13,785 nt of DNA, taken from the NCBI GenBank assembly GCA_028865585.1, contig JAGWJU010000016.1:1-13785 (forward strand), written 5' to 3'. The notes beneath the pieces were generated by a model. The model saw nothing but the letters and a program-made list of their open reading frames with translations, was not told the origin of the DNA and made no database searches. The stretch comes from Elusimicrobiota bacterium (GTDB taxonomy: Bacteria; Elusimicrobiota; Elusimicrobia; UBA1565; UBA9628). How positions within the stretch are numbered: position 1 is the stretch's first letter; each line of letters opens with the position of its first letter. Shown here piece by piece: positions 13,764-13,785 of the stretch. The position numbers and the translations under genes are program-made.

Positions 13764-13785
13764 CGATTGCCCCGAGAGCGAGGAA

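Overview
The window is GC-rich bacterial DNA, densely packed, with most genes on the + strand. Signal peptides, a peptidoglycan-binding OmpA-type domain and long periplasmic-type repeat proteins point to a Gram-negative (diderm) bacterium. The mix of a split three-gene transhydrogenase, FlgD-like Ig arrays and TMTC-type glycosyltransferases would fit an uncultured diderm lineage such as Elusimicrobiota. That placement is a guess from domain content and cannot be proven from this sequence alone.

Layout. (1) Positions 1-259, minus strand: the first 86 codons of a gene for a secreted protein, leaving the window on the left. (2) 260-374: a divergent promoter region with a TATAAT-like box facing each way. 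(3) 375-3170: pntAA-pntAB-pntB, a complete membrane-bound proton-translocating NAD(P)+ transhydrogenase in the three-subunit form. (4) 3233-10438: a tightly overlapping three-gene cell-envelope operon. It encodes a 1047-residue exported TPR protein, a 1039-residue exported protein with eight FlgD-like Ig repeats and a C-terminal MotB-type OmpA domain, and a 318-residue exported protein that looks like a one-Ig miniature of its neighbour with a decayed OmpA-like end. (5) 10499-10585: tRNA-Ser(GGA) with its own promoter. (6) 10597-13763: two overlapping genes for polytopic membrane proteins of the GT-C glycosyltransferase fold, the second being a TMTC-like O-mannosyltransferase with four C-terminal TPRs.

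How the parts work together. The pnt operon couples the proton gradient to NADPH formation and looks like ordinary metabolism. The envelope operon is the least explained part. An exported TPR scaffold, a long Ig stalk ending in a peptidoglycan anchor and a short relative are translated in coupled fashion, so they probably form one assembly between outer membrane and cell wall; no named system is recognised. The downstream glycosyltransferase pair could modify exported proteins, possibly these, but that link rests on proximity only. No mobile elements, CRISPR arrays, rRNA or integration scars were seen, and no stretch over 300 bases lacks a gene.
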